From contig OX639990.1 in the NCBI GenBank assembly GCA_951828535.1, positions 2,033,300-2,097,299 on the forward strand: a stretch of 64,000 nucleotides of DNA, given 5' to 3'. Positions 1 through 7,641 of the stretch are shown one piece after another; the stretch's first letter is position 1; every line of letters begins with the position of its first letter. The position numbers were made by a program, and so were the translations under genes. Origin of the DNA: an uncultured Candidatus Entotheonella sp. Lineage in GTDB: Bacteria > Tectomicrobia > Entotheonellia > Entotheonellales > Entotheonellaceae. Below the pieces are notes generated by a model that was not told where the DNA came from, did no database searches, and saw nothing but the letters and a program-made list of their open reading frames with translations.

Positions 1-247
1 GTTATTGGTTTGGCGCTACCCCGGCGCCGTGCGCGGGGAGGCCCCCCTTCGAGCTTCTTCATGCCGACCCGTGGCCGACAGGGGCTGTCTGACACTGTGT
101 GCCAGCGCCGATAAAACTGTAATGCGGGATTACGGGTTCGTCAATTTAGGGGTGAATTGGGGGGTTAGGGGAACCGACACGCTTGCGGGGCCGAAATGGG
201 CGTAAAAACCTTTGATGAATGATATCACTATTGATATTATATGTCTC

Positions 248-496
248 ATGATGAACACAGCGGCAATCCTGAAGGCACTCCGCAAGAATCCCAATAACGT
301 CCGGTTCGCCGACCTCGCCAAGCTGTGCGATGCGTACTTCGAGGAGCCGCGCCAGAAGGGAACCAGCCATCGCGTTTACCGAACACCCTGGCCGGGCGAC
401 CCGCGAGTGAACATCCAAAGTGCCAGAGGGAAAGCCAAGCCATATCAGGTCCGCCAAGTCATCAAGGCGATTGAGAAACTGGAGGGCAGGCAGTGA
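248..496 (+). CDS. hicA: HicA-family toxin (mRNA interferase)
   Basis: About 82 residues. The body matches HicA toxins, small dsRBD-fold proteins that cleave mRNA. It contains the motif QKGTSHRVYR, whose His is the expected catalytic residue, and the C-terminal KPYQVRQVIKAIEKLE segment common in this family. Two adjacent ATGs at 248 and 251 are the likely starts; the longer reading from 212 adds residues not typical of the family. The stop overlaps the GTG start of the antitoxin by four bases (GTGA), so the pair is translationally coupled. The family is recognised from memory of HicA proteins, not from a search. Confidence 0.85.
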   Translation: MMNTAAILKALRKNPNNVRFADLAKLCDAYFEEPRQKGTSHRVYRTPWPGDPRVNIQSARGKAKPYQVRQVIKAIEKLEGRQ

Positions 497-822
497 ACAG
501 CCACTATACCTATCGCATCACGTGGTCCGCCGAAGACAATGAGTACGTTGGCCTGTGTATTGAATTCCCGTCCCTAAGTTGGCTGGCACCTACCCCCGCC
601 AAGGCATTGGCCGGCATCCAGCGCCTTGTGCGCGACTGCCTCGAGGACATGAGGACGACCGGAGAAACCCCTCCGGTGCCCGTGGCCGATCGCGTCTACA
701 GCGGCAAGTTCATGGTGCGCGTACCGCCAGAAATCCACCGTGCCCTCGCCTTGCGCGCTGCTGAGGAGGGCGTTAGCCTGAACCGACTCGTAAGTGCGCG
801 TCTCTCGAACGTCACTGTTTAA
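493..822 (+). CDS. hicB: HicB-family antitoxin
   Basis: 109 residues with a GTG start overlapping the hicA stop. The N-terminal half has the HicB partial RNase H-like fold signature (YRITWSAEDNEYVGLCIEFP). The C-terminal half (about residues 75-105, FMVRVPPEIHRALALRAAEE) is a ribbon-helix-helix-like DNA-binding segment, as in HicB proteins that repress their own promoter. Length matches full-size homologues, so the gene seems intact, although the left end of an IS lies only three bases after its stop codon. Confidence 0.85.
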   Translation: MNSHYTYRITWSAEDNEYVGLCIEFPSLSWLAPTPAKALAGIQRLVRDCLEDMRTTGETPPVPVADRVYSGKFMVRVPPEIHRALALRAAEEGVSLNRLVSARLSNVTV

Positions 823-888
823 AGGTGACCTAGCCCCTTGAATCCGGGCCACGGGGATGTAGAGTCCATTGTAGGGAGGATGGGCTCT

Positions 889-1152
889 ATGAAGCGCAGA
901 TTAACGGACCAGCAGATCATCGGTATGATCCGGGAGCAGGAGGCGGGGCTGAAGACTTCCGAGGTCTGCCGCAAATACGGCATCAGCGACGCCACCTTCT
1001 ACAAGTACAAGGCCAAGTACGGGGGCATGAGCGTCTCCGATGCGAGGAGGCTGCGCGCCCTGGAGGCGGAAAACGCCAGGCTCAAGCGCCTTCTGGCCGA
1101 TGCCATGCTCGACAATGCCGCTCTGAGGGATCTCACGACAAAAAACTTCTGA
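889..1152 (+). CDS. IS3-family transposase OrfA (copy 1)
   Basis: About 87 residues. The N-terminal HTH_Tnp_1 domain ([20 protein letters not shown], then [20 protein letters not shown]) is followed by a leucine-zipper-like segment. It binds the IS ends. ATG 889 is preferred because AGGGAGG lies about nine bases upstream; ATG 880 is directly abutted by it. The first 750 bp of the IS, including this gene, is essentially identical to copy 2. Confidence 0.9.
   Translation: MKRRLTDQQIIGMIREQEAGLKTSEVCRKYGISDATFYKYKAKYGGMSVSDARRLRALEAENARLKRLLADAMLDNAALRDLTTKNF
1140..1146 (+). promoter_or_regulatory. Programmed -1 frameshift slippery heptamer
   Basis: A AAA AAC in the orfA zero frame, two codons before the orfA stop. 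It is a canonical X XXY YYZ slippery site. After a -1 slip the frame stays open into orfB, so an OrfAB fusion transposase can be made, as is usual in IS3 elements. Confidence 0.8.
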
Positions 1153-1184
1153 CGCCCGACGCCAAGCGGGTAGCCGTTCGGCAG

Positions 1185-2033
1185 GTGATGACTGTACACG
1201 GCTTGAGCGAGCGGCGGGCGTGTCAACTGGTTGGGCTGGATCGCTCCACGTTCCAGTATTACAAGAAGACGGGTACGGACGCAGTCCTGAGGGAGCGGCT
1301 CAAGGCGATGGCCGGCGAACGCCGCCGCTTCGGCTACCGGCGCCTGCGCATCCTGTTACAACGCGAGGGCTTCGTGGTAAATCACAAGAAGCTCTTTCGC
1401 CTTTACCGTGAAGAGGATCTGGCGGTGCGGCGCCGGCGGGGCCGCAAGCGGGCTTTGGGGACGCGCAGGCCCACAATCGTACCGAGTCGCCCCAATGAAC
1501 GCTGGAGCCTGGATTTCGTCTCTGACAGCCTTGCCGAAGGGCGAAAGTTCCGAGCCTTGTGCATCGTCGATGACTTTTCGCGCGAAGCCCTGGCCATCGT
1601 GCCGGATTTCTCGCTCTCAGGGGTTCGGGTTGCCCGAGAGTTGGAGCGCATCATCGCGTTTCGCAGCAGACCTGCGTTGATCGTCTCCGACAACGGCACC
1701 GAACTGACCCGTCATGCGGTCCTCAAGTGGTCGCAGGAAGCCAGGATCGACTGGCATTACATCGCGCCGGGCAAGCCGACGCAGAATGCCTTCGTGGAGA
1801 GCTTCATCGGCAGGCTGCGGGACGAATGCCTCAATGAGCACTTATTCACGACATTAGGCGAGGCGCGCAACCTCATTGAAGACTGGAGGCGGGACTACAA
1901 TACGACCCGGCCGCACAGTTCGTTGGGCGGCCTGCCGCCAAGCATCTACGCCGGCCTCAGGTGTATTGACGGGCATGCTGAACGTGAGTTGTTTCATGGC
2001 TCTACGCCGCAGGCCCTGACAGCGGCGTTGTGA
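1185..2033 (+). CDS. IS3-family transposase OrfB (DDE integrase, copy 1)
   Basis: 282 residues. HTH_21 N-terminus, then the rve integrase core with DDE residues visible in [19 protein letters not shown] and the Glu of [17 protein letters not shown]. It is in the -1 frame relative to orfA and is probably translated as OrfAB. Compared with copy 2 the N-terminal half is nearly identical, but the C-terminal half and the stop position differ (282 against 292 residues). This follows from the mosaic structure of the element. Confidence 0.9.
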   Translation: MMTVHGLSERRACQLVGLDRSTFQYYKKTGTDAVLRERLKAMAGERRRFGYRRLRILLQREGFVVNHKKLFRLYREEDLAVRRRRGRKRALGTRRPTIVPSRPNERWSLDFVSDSLAEGRKFRALCIVDDFSREALAIVPDFSLSGVRVARELERIIAFRSRPALIVSDNGTELTRHAVLKWSQEARIDWHYIAPGKPTQNAFVESFIGRLRDECLNEHLFTTLGEARNLIEDWRRDYNTTRPHSSLGGLPPSIYAGLRCIDGHAERELFHGSTPQALTAAL

Positions 2034-2126
2034 AGAGCAACGATCGTGAACAGACTCTACTATCCAATGGCAGGAACTAGGGGGCTGGGTCACCCGGCGC
2101 TGCTTCAATATAGGGAGATAGGAGAC

Positions 2127-2915
2127 ATGCCCCACTGTTTTGGAGTGCCATCTATCGCATTGCATTATCGAGATGAATTGCGAGAAGCTCGATTGAAGGC
2201 GCTGCGAGACGCCGAGTCATTTGAAGACATCGTATTCGTTTTCGAAAGGATTGGGGCTCATTTGGCTGGCGAAATCAAGCGAGGGCTTAAGAGTTATAAA
2301 GGCGCAATTTCCCGATACGCGGAGAAGTCCCCTCTCGCAGCCGACATACCGGAGGCATGCGATGACTGGCACAGTTCATTTGACGGATTGTATGAACTTG
2401 TCCTCAAAGGGCGGAATGATGCTTTACATCAAGGGGCGTTTGCCCGTCATCTCACTACCTGGGCTATTGAACTGGCCACGATCGTGGAGGATGCATTGGT
2501 CGAGGAGGCAACACAAAGCATGGGCGCACAAATTAAAGTTTTCATGATCCGAAATCCGGTCTGTGCCTATATGTGGCAACCCGTGAGTTCGATTAGGCAA
2601 ATTATGCTGGCCAACTCATTCTCTTATCTGCCGGTAATGATTGATGAGAAGCCCAAGCCGTCATGGCATTTGATCTCGGATTTTGCCGTAGCTTCTTTCC
2701 TTAGATTGGCACCGAGCAAGAGGAAAAAGCGTCTTGCCTACAAGCTTGAGGAGGCTCGGAACGATAAACCTGATCTACTCTGCGAAGCCCATACATGTCG
2801 CGCGAGTGATTTGGTCGAAAAGGTTTTGGAGGATTCACACGGCAAGCCGGTTCTCATACTTGGTGATAATCCGGGGGAGCTTCGGGGTCTCGTAACCCCT
2901 TTTGACTTGCTATAA
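2127..2915 (+). CDS. HEPN-like plus CBS-like domain protein
   Basis: About 262 residues from ATG 2127, which has AGGAG four bases upstream; the longer reading begins inside the neighbouring IS. The N-terminal half is helical and contains GRNDALH. This fits the Rx4-6H signature of HEPN domains, many of which are metal-independent RNases of defence and toxin systems. The C-terminal half (from about residue 145) has two stretches like CBS motifs: MIRNPVCAYMWQPVSSIRQI followed by SYLPV, and RASDLVEKVLE followed by LRGLVTPFDLL. CBS pairs usually bind adenine nucleotides. I infer a nucleotide-gated HEPN effector. Neither domain call was checked by profile search. The gene lies in a defence/IS island. 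Confidence 0.55.
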   Translation: MPHCFGVPSIALHYRDELREARLKALRDAESFEDIVFVFERIGAHLAGEIKRGLKSYKGAISRYAEKSPLAADIPEACDDWHSSFDGLYELVLKGRNDALHQGAFARHLTTWAIELATIVEDALVEEATQSMGAQIKVFMIRNPVCAYMWQPVSSIRQIMLANSFSYLPVMIDEKPKPSWHLISDFAVASFLRLAPSKRKKRLAYKLEEARNDKPDLLCEAHTCRASDLVEKVLEDSHGKPVLILGDNPGELRGLVTPFDLL

Positions 2916-3234
2916 GCTCTGCCCAAGGCTTCGAAAACTTATGCCAATTCCTCTACTTGCGATTGGTGCCAATGATTATGAGCGATGTCATATCGAAACT
3001 GGAGGAGAGGACATTTGACCCTCTTTTGCCTCGGTGTAGCTCTGAGGCGCCAAGAACGCGCGTGATTGCCACGTGCAGCGGCAATGAGCGAACTGCGTGG
3101 AGTTGGCGAGGCGACGAATTGCGCGGCGCGACATCCCACCGAGGGGCGGTTTTGGTGTGGCGAGATCCAGACGCTCAGAATGGTGGTCCTGGGGCCGTTG
3201 ATGGCGCTGGTTAGGAAAAAGGGAAGCAAGCGTA
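2916..3234 (+). other. Intergenic stretch, no supported gene
   Basis: About 320 bp between the HEPN-CBS gene and the next membrane protein. A short reading at 2957-3214 is open but has no recognisable family, no convincing ribosome binding site and a composition like out-of-frame DNA. It may be a decayed gene or IS scar; I see nothing firm. Confidence 0.4.
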
Positions 3235-3711
3235 GTGGCTGATATTGGTTTCTGGCAGGAAATCGGTCAGGGTCTAATCATTGGTGTGGGGGCTGGCGTT
3301 ACAACTGCCGCATTACTCGGTTTGCGACGTTTGTTTATCAGGTGTCGAGACCGACGTGAACAGATACCTTACATTCGCAATTTGATTTCCAGCCAAAGGG
3401 AGAGAATCCTATCGGCGATTGATTTGCCGCCTCCTGCCCCTAATGGAAATCCAATTCCGGCAAATAATTTGCGTTTTGTGTATTTTCGTGAACTCCAGAG
3501 CGCGTTACTTGTCGTGCTGTCTTCTCGAGCGACCGCGCTTACATATAAGGAAATAGCATCTTTGCATAAGAGCCTTGCAGACATTGAAAGGGCAATGACG
3601 GACCTAACTCTGGGTGAACGCGGCATCTTGCCACTGACAATCGCCCAATCCTTTTTTGAAAGCCTACAGTCTCTCAGTTGGTTGAAGTTGCCCAATCCTG
3701 ATAGCGAGTAA
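3235..3711 (+). CDS. Small single-span membrane protein, unknown
   Basis: 158 residues from a GTG start. One N-terminal transmembrane helix (about residues 10-30, GLIIGVGAGVTTAALLGL) is followed by a basic stop-transfer segment (RRLFIRCRDRR) and a soluble, mostly helical cytoplasmic domain. I do not recognise the family. It ends 12 bases before the methyltransferase-HNH gene, so the two are probably co-transcribed and it may be an accessory of that gene. Confidence 0.6.
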   Translation: MADIGFWQEIGQGLIIGVGAGVTTAALLGLRRLFIRCRDRREQIPYIRNLISSQRERILSAIDLPPPAPNGNPIPANNLRFVYFRELQSALLVVLSSRATALTYKEIASLHKSLADIERAMTDLTLGERGILPLTIAQSFFESLQSLSWLKLPNPDSE

Positions 3712-3723
3712 CAGAGAACCCGC

Positions 3724-5166
3724 ATGCAGCCCAATTGGCAGAACCGCACCATGTGGACCGGGGACAACCTCGAAATCATGCGCGGGATGAACTCGGCCAG
3801 CGTGGACCTGATCTACTTGGGCCCGCCGTTCAACTCTAACCGCACCTATTCGGCCCCGATCGGCAGCGAGGCGGCGGGCGCAGCGTTCAAGGATGCGTGG
3901 ACGCTCGACGACGTGGACCTAGCGTGGCACGGCGAAATCGCCGAACGCGAGCCGCCGCTGTATGCCGTGATTGACGCGGCGGGCCAGGCGCACGGCAGAG
4001 GCATGAAGTCGTACCTCATCATGATGGGCGTCCGGTTGCTCGAAATGCGGCGGCTGCTCAAGAATACGGGATCGCTGTATCTGCACTGTGATGACGCAGC
4101 CAGCCATTATTTGAAGATGCTCATGGATGCCGTATTCGGGAGGGGCATGTTTCGCAACGAGATAATCTGGAAGCGGGTATCCAATCATAACGATGCCGGG
4201 CGGTTTGGACGGACGGCGGACCGGTTGCTGTTCTATGGTTCGGAAATCGATCGCGCCGCTGCGCGTGTTCCGCTGGCCGAATCGAACGTGGCATCCAAGT
4301 ACCGCTACAGGGACGAAACAGGAAAATACCGCAGGGGAGATCTGACCGGGCCGGGCATCAGCGATGGCGAAGCGGGGGCGGCCTGGAAGGGTTGGGATCC
4401 CACGGACATCGGAAGGTGCTGGAGCGTGCCCCGCACGGGAGCCTATGCGGAATGGATAGAAGAGCATTGCATCTCTGGATACCGATCGGAACCTAGCGTG
4501 TTGAGACGGCTCGACATGCTGCACGAAGCCGGATTGATTGCCTTTACATCGAAAGGGACGCCAGAACTCAAGCGCTATCTTTCAGCGAATCCCGGGCAGG
4601 TGCCACCGGATGTGTGGGTCGATATCCCGCCAGTCAATCCACAAGCCAAAGAACGCGTCGGCTACCCCACCCAAAAGCCCCTCGCCCTCCTCGACCGCAT
4701 CGTCCGCGTCTCGTCTAAGCCTGGCGATATGGTTCTCGACCCGTTCTGCGGCTGCGCGACCGCTTGTGTGGCGGCTGACCGTCTGGAACGCCAATGGGTT
4801 GGGATCGACTTATCACCGCTGGCCGCGCAGCTCGTCGAAACTCGCATGCGCCGCGAAGGCTCTCTGCTGTTCAAGGCCATCCGCCGGGACGACATACCGC
4901 GTCGCACCGACGTTGCAAGCCTGCCGAATTACCGCACGCACAAGCACACGTTGTATGGCAAGCAGGAAGGGAACTGCACCGGATGCCGTACACACTTCCC
5001 GTTTCGTAACCTCACGGTCGACCACGTGATCCCACAGGCGAAGGGTGGGACGGATCACCCGGATAATTTGCAGCTGCTATGCGGGGCATGTAATTCGATG
5101 AAAGGGACGGGCACGCAGGAGGAATCCCTCTCTGCCAACATGACTGAGACATCGGGACCCCTTTGA
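3724..5166 (+). CDS. DNA methyltransferase fused to HNH endonuclease, motif IV altered
   Basis: 480 residues. Beta-class order: motif IV near the N-terminus, then the SAM-binding motif I region DPFCGCATACVAADRL at about residues 338-353. The C-terminus (about residues 405-455) is an HNH domain: CTGC, DHVIPQAKGGTDHPDNLQLL, CGACNS. Motif IV reads IYLGPPFNS rather than the expected DPPF. Codon 33 is GGC (3820-3822), one transition away from GAC, and removes the catalytic Asp. Methylation activity is therefore doubtful while the nuclease looks intact. The last 13 codons lie inside the IS that starts at 5126; joining 5125 to 6721 would end the protein after Gln-Glu-Glu-Ser. Probable restriction-modification or mobile-element gene. 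Confidence 0.8.
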   Translation: MQPNWQNRTMWTGDNLEIMRGMNSASVDLIYLGPPFNSNRTYSAPIGSEAAGAAFKDAWTLDDVDLAWHGEIAEREPPLYAVIDAAGQAHGRGMKSYLIMMGVRLLEMRRLLKNTGSLYLHCDDAASHYLKMLMDAVFGRGMFRNEIIWKRVSNHNDAGRFGRTADRLLFYGSEIDRAAARVPLAESNVASKYRYRDETGKYRRGDLTGPGISDGEAGAAWKGWDPTDIGRCWSVPRTGAYAEWIEEHCISGYRSEPSVLRRLDMLHEAGLIAFTSKGTPELKRYLSANPGQVPPDVWVDIPPVNPQAKERVGYPTQKPLALLDRIVRVSSKPGDMVLDPFCGCATACVAADRLERQWVGIDLSPLAAQLVETRMRREGSLLFKAIRRDDIPRRTDVASLPNYRTHKHTLYGKQEGNCTGCRTHFPFRNLTVDHVIPQAKGGTDHPDNLQLLCGACNSMKGTGTQEESLSANMTETSGPL

Positions 5167-5196
5167 ATTACTGTAGGGCGGTGGAGGTGTAACCCG

Positions 5197-5679
5197 ATGA
5201 ACTCAGAGAGAGTCCCGATAACATTGAATGAGATTCCCTATTCGTCCCTGGGGGTCGAGGAGCGTAGCGACGAGGCCCCCAGGGACGGCCGCGCCGGAGC
5301 GACGCCTGACCCGGAGGTCGTGGCCAAGCCGAAACGGCGCCAGTTCACCGCGGAGTATCGGCTGCGGACCCTTGAGGAGGCCGATCGCTGCACACAGCCC
5401 GGCGAAGTGGGTCGCCTGCTTCGCCGCGAGGGGCTCTACAGCTCTCATCTGGCGACTTGGCGAAAGGCGCGACGAAAGGGCTCCTTGCGGGAGTTGGCCT
5501 CGAAGAAGCGCGGCGCGAAACCGGCCGAACGCAACCCGCTGGATGCGAAAGTGCAAATGCTCGAAGCGAAAGTGGCACGCCTGGAACACGAGTTGCACAC
5601 CGCGCACACGATCCTGGACGTGCAGGGAAAAGTTGCCGGGCTGCTGGGATTGAACCTCGAACACGAAACGCGCTCCTGA
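5197..5679 (+). CDS. Transposase OrfA of the 1595-bp IS (copy 1)
   Basis: 160 residues. HTH segment FTAEYRLRTLEEADRC, then YSSHLATWRKARR, and a C-terminal coiled coil (LDAKVQMLEAKVARLEHEL) for OrfA/OrfB multimerisation. The stop overlaps the OrfB start in TGATG, giving coupled translation. Identical to the copy on the other strand at 8643-9125. Confidence 0.88.
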   Translation: MNSERVPITLNEIPYSSLGVEERSDEAPRDGRAGATPDPEVVAKPKRRQFTAEYRLRTLEEADRCTQPGEVGRLLRREGLYSSHLATWRKARRKGSLRELASKKRGAKPAERNPLDAKVQMLEAKVARLEHELHTAHTILDVQGKVAGLLGLNLEHETRS

Positions 5680-6680
5680 TGGCGGCCCAATCGCTGGCAG
5701 AGCAGGTCGGCATCGTGCCGGCGTGCCGGGCGCTGGGCGTGTCGCGGGCGACTTTCTACCGTCGTCAGAGGTCAACTCCCGGGCACCAGCAGCCCCGTTC
5801 AACGCCCGCCCGGGCACTGTGTGACGCCGAGCGCGAGCAGGTCCTCGATATGCTCGCCTGTCCACGCTTCGTTGATCGTGCGCCGGCGGAGGTGGTGGCA
5901 ACACTGCTCGACGAAGGCTACTACCTGTGCTCGGAGCGCACCATGTATCGGATCCTGGCCACCAACCAGCCGGTCCGCGAGAGACGCGATCAGCGTGTGC
6001 ACCCCCAGTACGCCAAACCCGAACTGGTGGCCACGGCCCCGAACCAGACCTGGTCCTGGGATATAACCAGACTGCTGGGGCCGACCAAGTGGACGTACTT
6101 CTACCTCTACGTGATGCTCGACATCTTCAGCCGCTACGCGGTCGGCTGGATGGTCGCCGACCGGGAGAACTCGGCGCTGGCTGCCAGTCTCATCGAAGAG
6201 ACCTGCCACAAACAAGGTGTCCGGCCCCAGGTCCTCACCTTGCACTCCGACCGCGGGGCGCCGATGACGAGCAAGTGCACCGCGCAACTGCTCGCCGACC
6301 TCGGGGTCACGCGCTCGCTGAGCCGCCCCCAGGTCTCCGATGACAACCCGTTTTCCGAGGCGCAGTTCAAGACCCTGAAGTACCACCCAGGCTTCCCCGG
6401 GCGGTTCCACAACATCACCGCCGCCATCGCCTTCTGTCGAACGTTCTTCCCTTGGTACAACACCGAGCATCGACATGGCGGCATTGCCATGCTCACCCCG
6501 GACGATGTCCATCACCATCGAACCGAGAGCGTGCTGCGCAGGCGCGGGCGGACCCTTCAAACCGCCTGGGCCCGTCATCCCGAGCGCTTCGTTCGAGGCA
6601 TCCCAAAGCCAGACCCCCTACCCGAATCGGTCTGGATCAATCCACCCGTGACATCCACAACAGGAGAAACTACTCAGTAA
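5679..6680 (+). CDS. Transposase OrfB, DDE integrase, of the 1595-bp IS (copy 1)
   Basis: 333 residues from the ATG in TGATG. HTH-like N-terminus (ACRALGVSRATFYRRQR), then an rve core: WSWDITRLLGP (first Asp), LHSDRGAPMTSK (second Asp), and the NPFSEAQFKTLKYHPGFP region with the Glu. It catalyses strand cleavage and transfer. Intact and identical to the inverse copy. Confidence 0.9.
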   Translation: MAAQSLAEQVGIVPACRALGVSRATFYRRQRSTPGHQQPRSTPARALCDAEREQVLDMLACPRFVDRAPAEVVATLLDEGYYLCSERTMYRILATNQPVRERRDQRVHPQYAKPELVATAPNQTWSWDITRLLGPTKWTYFYLYVMLDIFSRYAVGWMVADRENSALAASLIEETCHKQGVRPQVLTLHSDRGAPMTSKCTAQLLADLGVTRSLSRPQVSDDNPFSEAQFKTLKYHPGFPGRFHNITAAIAFCRTFFPWYNTEHRHGGIAMLTPDDVHHHRTESVLRRRGRTLQTAWARHPERFVRGIPKPDPLPESVWINPPVTSTTGETTQ

Positions 6681-6820
6681 ATCGCAGTCGTCAGTGTCTC
6701 AAAGTCGTTGACAGGTTCCGCTTAATCACCAGCCAGGTATGTACCGGCGTCGTTTCTGCCCGCCTTCCTCGTTCTATCCCTGTCCATCGGCTCTTTCAGC
6801 AGCCGGGCCGTATCTGAGCG

Positions 6821-7252
6821 TTATTCATTACAGTCTCTTTCTGAAGACGGGTCATTGCAGGCGTAAGACAAACCGGTCAGCTCATGGTAGTTGTCTATGG
6901 CGCGATTCAGCATGTCCTTCGCCTCTTCGGGTGCGTCGAATTCCATAATTGTTGACCCACAAAAGAGGCCATGCTTCAAGAAGTTAGCTACATCATTCGG
7001 ATGATAACCGGCATCTTTGCGATTCGGCAGATCTTGCTCGTAGCATTTCTTATGAATCTTCGAAGCAGCTTCCTTGCGAGAACCCAGTGCAGTGTCGTCC
7101 CCTCTCTTTTCCAGAAGTTTTCCGAAAACTCCCTCTGAAGCACCCGCCAACGTAGTGACGGAATAGTAATCTTCTCTCTCAGAATACAGACGGAGAGCGG
7201 TTTCGAGTTGTCTCAGTGCGATACACTGTACGTCATGAGCCATGAGAGTCAT
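6821..7252 (-). CDS. Conserved small protein, function unknown
   Basis: About 143 residues from the ATG at 7252, which has an AGGAAGGTGAA ribosome binding site just upstream; an ATG at 7243 is the alternative. The longer reading adds low-complexity sequence and is unlikely. The pattern IALRQLETALRLYSEREDYY, then a Thr-Leu-Ala-Gly-Ala segment and a C-terminal FDAPEEAKDMLNRAIDNY, matches a soluble helical family I recall as uncharacterised in many proteobacteria. ANFLKHG sits where relatives often have an Arg-x4-His arrangement, so a HEPN-like fold is possible but unproven. It lies between the two inverted IS copies. Confidence 0.6.
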   Translation of the reverse strand: MTLMAHDVQCIALRQLETALRLYSEREDYYSVTTLAGASEGVFGKLLEKRGDDTALGSRKEAASKIHKKCYEQDLPNRKDAGYHPNDVANFLKHGLFCGSTIMEFDAPEEAKDMLNRAIDNYHELTGLSYACNDPSSERDCNE

Positions 7253-7353
7253 TTCACCTTCCTTTTGGGAGGAGCAGTCTCCTCCTTCACACCCCTCTCC
7301 CCAGCGCCATCCCAACCGGCACGCCGTAGCGCCCTCGCTGCCAGCGCCCCGTC

Positions 7354-7548
7354 CTACTCTGCCCGATGCGCTTTCATCCACTCCCGGGCCATGCGCTGGG
7401 CGTCGGCGATCTGGGCCAGGGTCATGTACTGTGTAATCCAGTCAAGCGCTTCAAATGCATTTTCTTGGCCACCTGCCCTGGCCAAAGGGACGAACGGCGC
7501 CAAGCGCCTTGCCTCAACAGCCAGCGGGATAGCGACCCTGCCTTTAAC
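7354..7548 (-). pseudogene. C-terminal remnant of a Sel1-repeat protein
   Basis: An open frame of about 64 codons without a start. It ends YMTLAQIADAQRMAREW plus a short basic tail. That ending (usually MTPAQIAEAQRLAREW) is characteristic of secreted Sel1-like repeat proteins. The rest of the gene is gone, and a stop lies directly upstream at 7549-7551. Confidence 0.5.
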
Positions 7549-7641
7549 CTAGGTGCTAACACGGATATTCTCATTGGCCGTCATCGTGATTAAGTTCCCG
7601 ACGGAACCTGTCAACGACTTTGAGACACTGACGACTGCGAT

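Larger units (their letters stand above)
826..2092 (+). mobile_element. IS3-family element (IS407-like), copy 1, chimeric
   Basis: 1267 bp. The left end TGACCTAGCCCCTTGAATCC pairs imperfectly with the right end (reverse complement TGACCCAGCCCCCTAGTTCC). It encodes overlapping orfA and orfB in frames consistent with programmed -1 frameshifting. The flanking four bases differ (AAGG and CCCG), so there is no target duplication. Copy 2 at 51852-53118 has the same length. The two are nearly identical up to about position 1576 and then clearly diverge, so copy 1 looks like a recombinant of two related elements. Confidence 0.92.
5126..6720 (+). mobile_element. IS3-type element, 1595 bp, copy 1
   Basis: Exactly repeated in inverse orientation at 7602-9196. 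Ends were set by where the two copies stop matching. Subterminal imperfect inverted repeats share TG-CAAC and TGAGACA blocks. It encodes orfA and orfB overlapping as TGATG. Flanking four bases are GAAT and CTTA, so no target duplication remains; an adjacent deletion or rearrangement is likely. It truncates the end of the methyltransferase-HNH gene. Confidence 0.88.

Noticed and set aside
1-211. Open frame at the left edge of the window
   Set aside because: No recognisable protein and no start signals; left unannotated.
2957-3214. 85-codon frame between the HEPN-CBS and membrane protein genes
   Set aside because: No family, no ribosome binding site and out-of-frame-like composition.
7208-7552. 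Plus-strand frame between the inverted IS copies
   Set aside because: It overlaps the Sel1-type remnant and the conserved small gene on the minus strand and has no features of its own.
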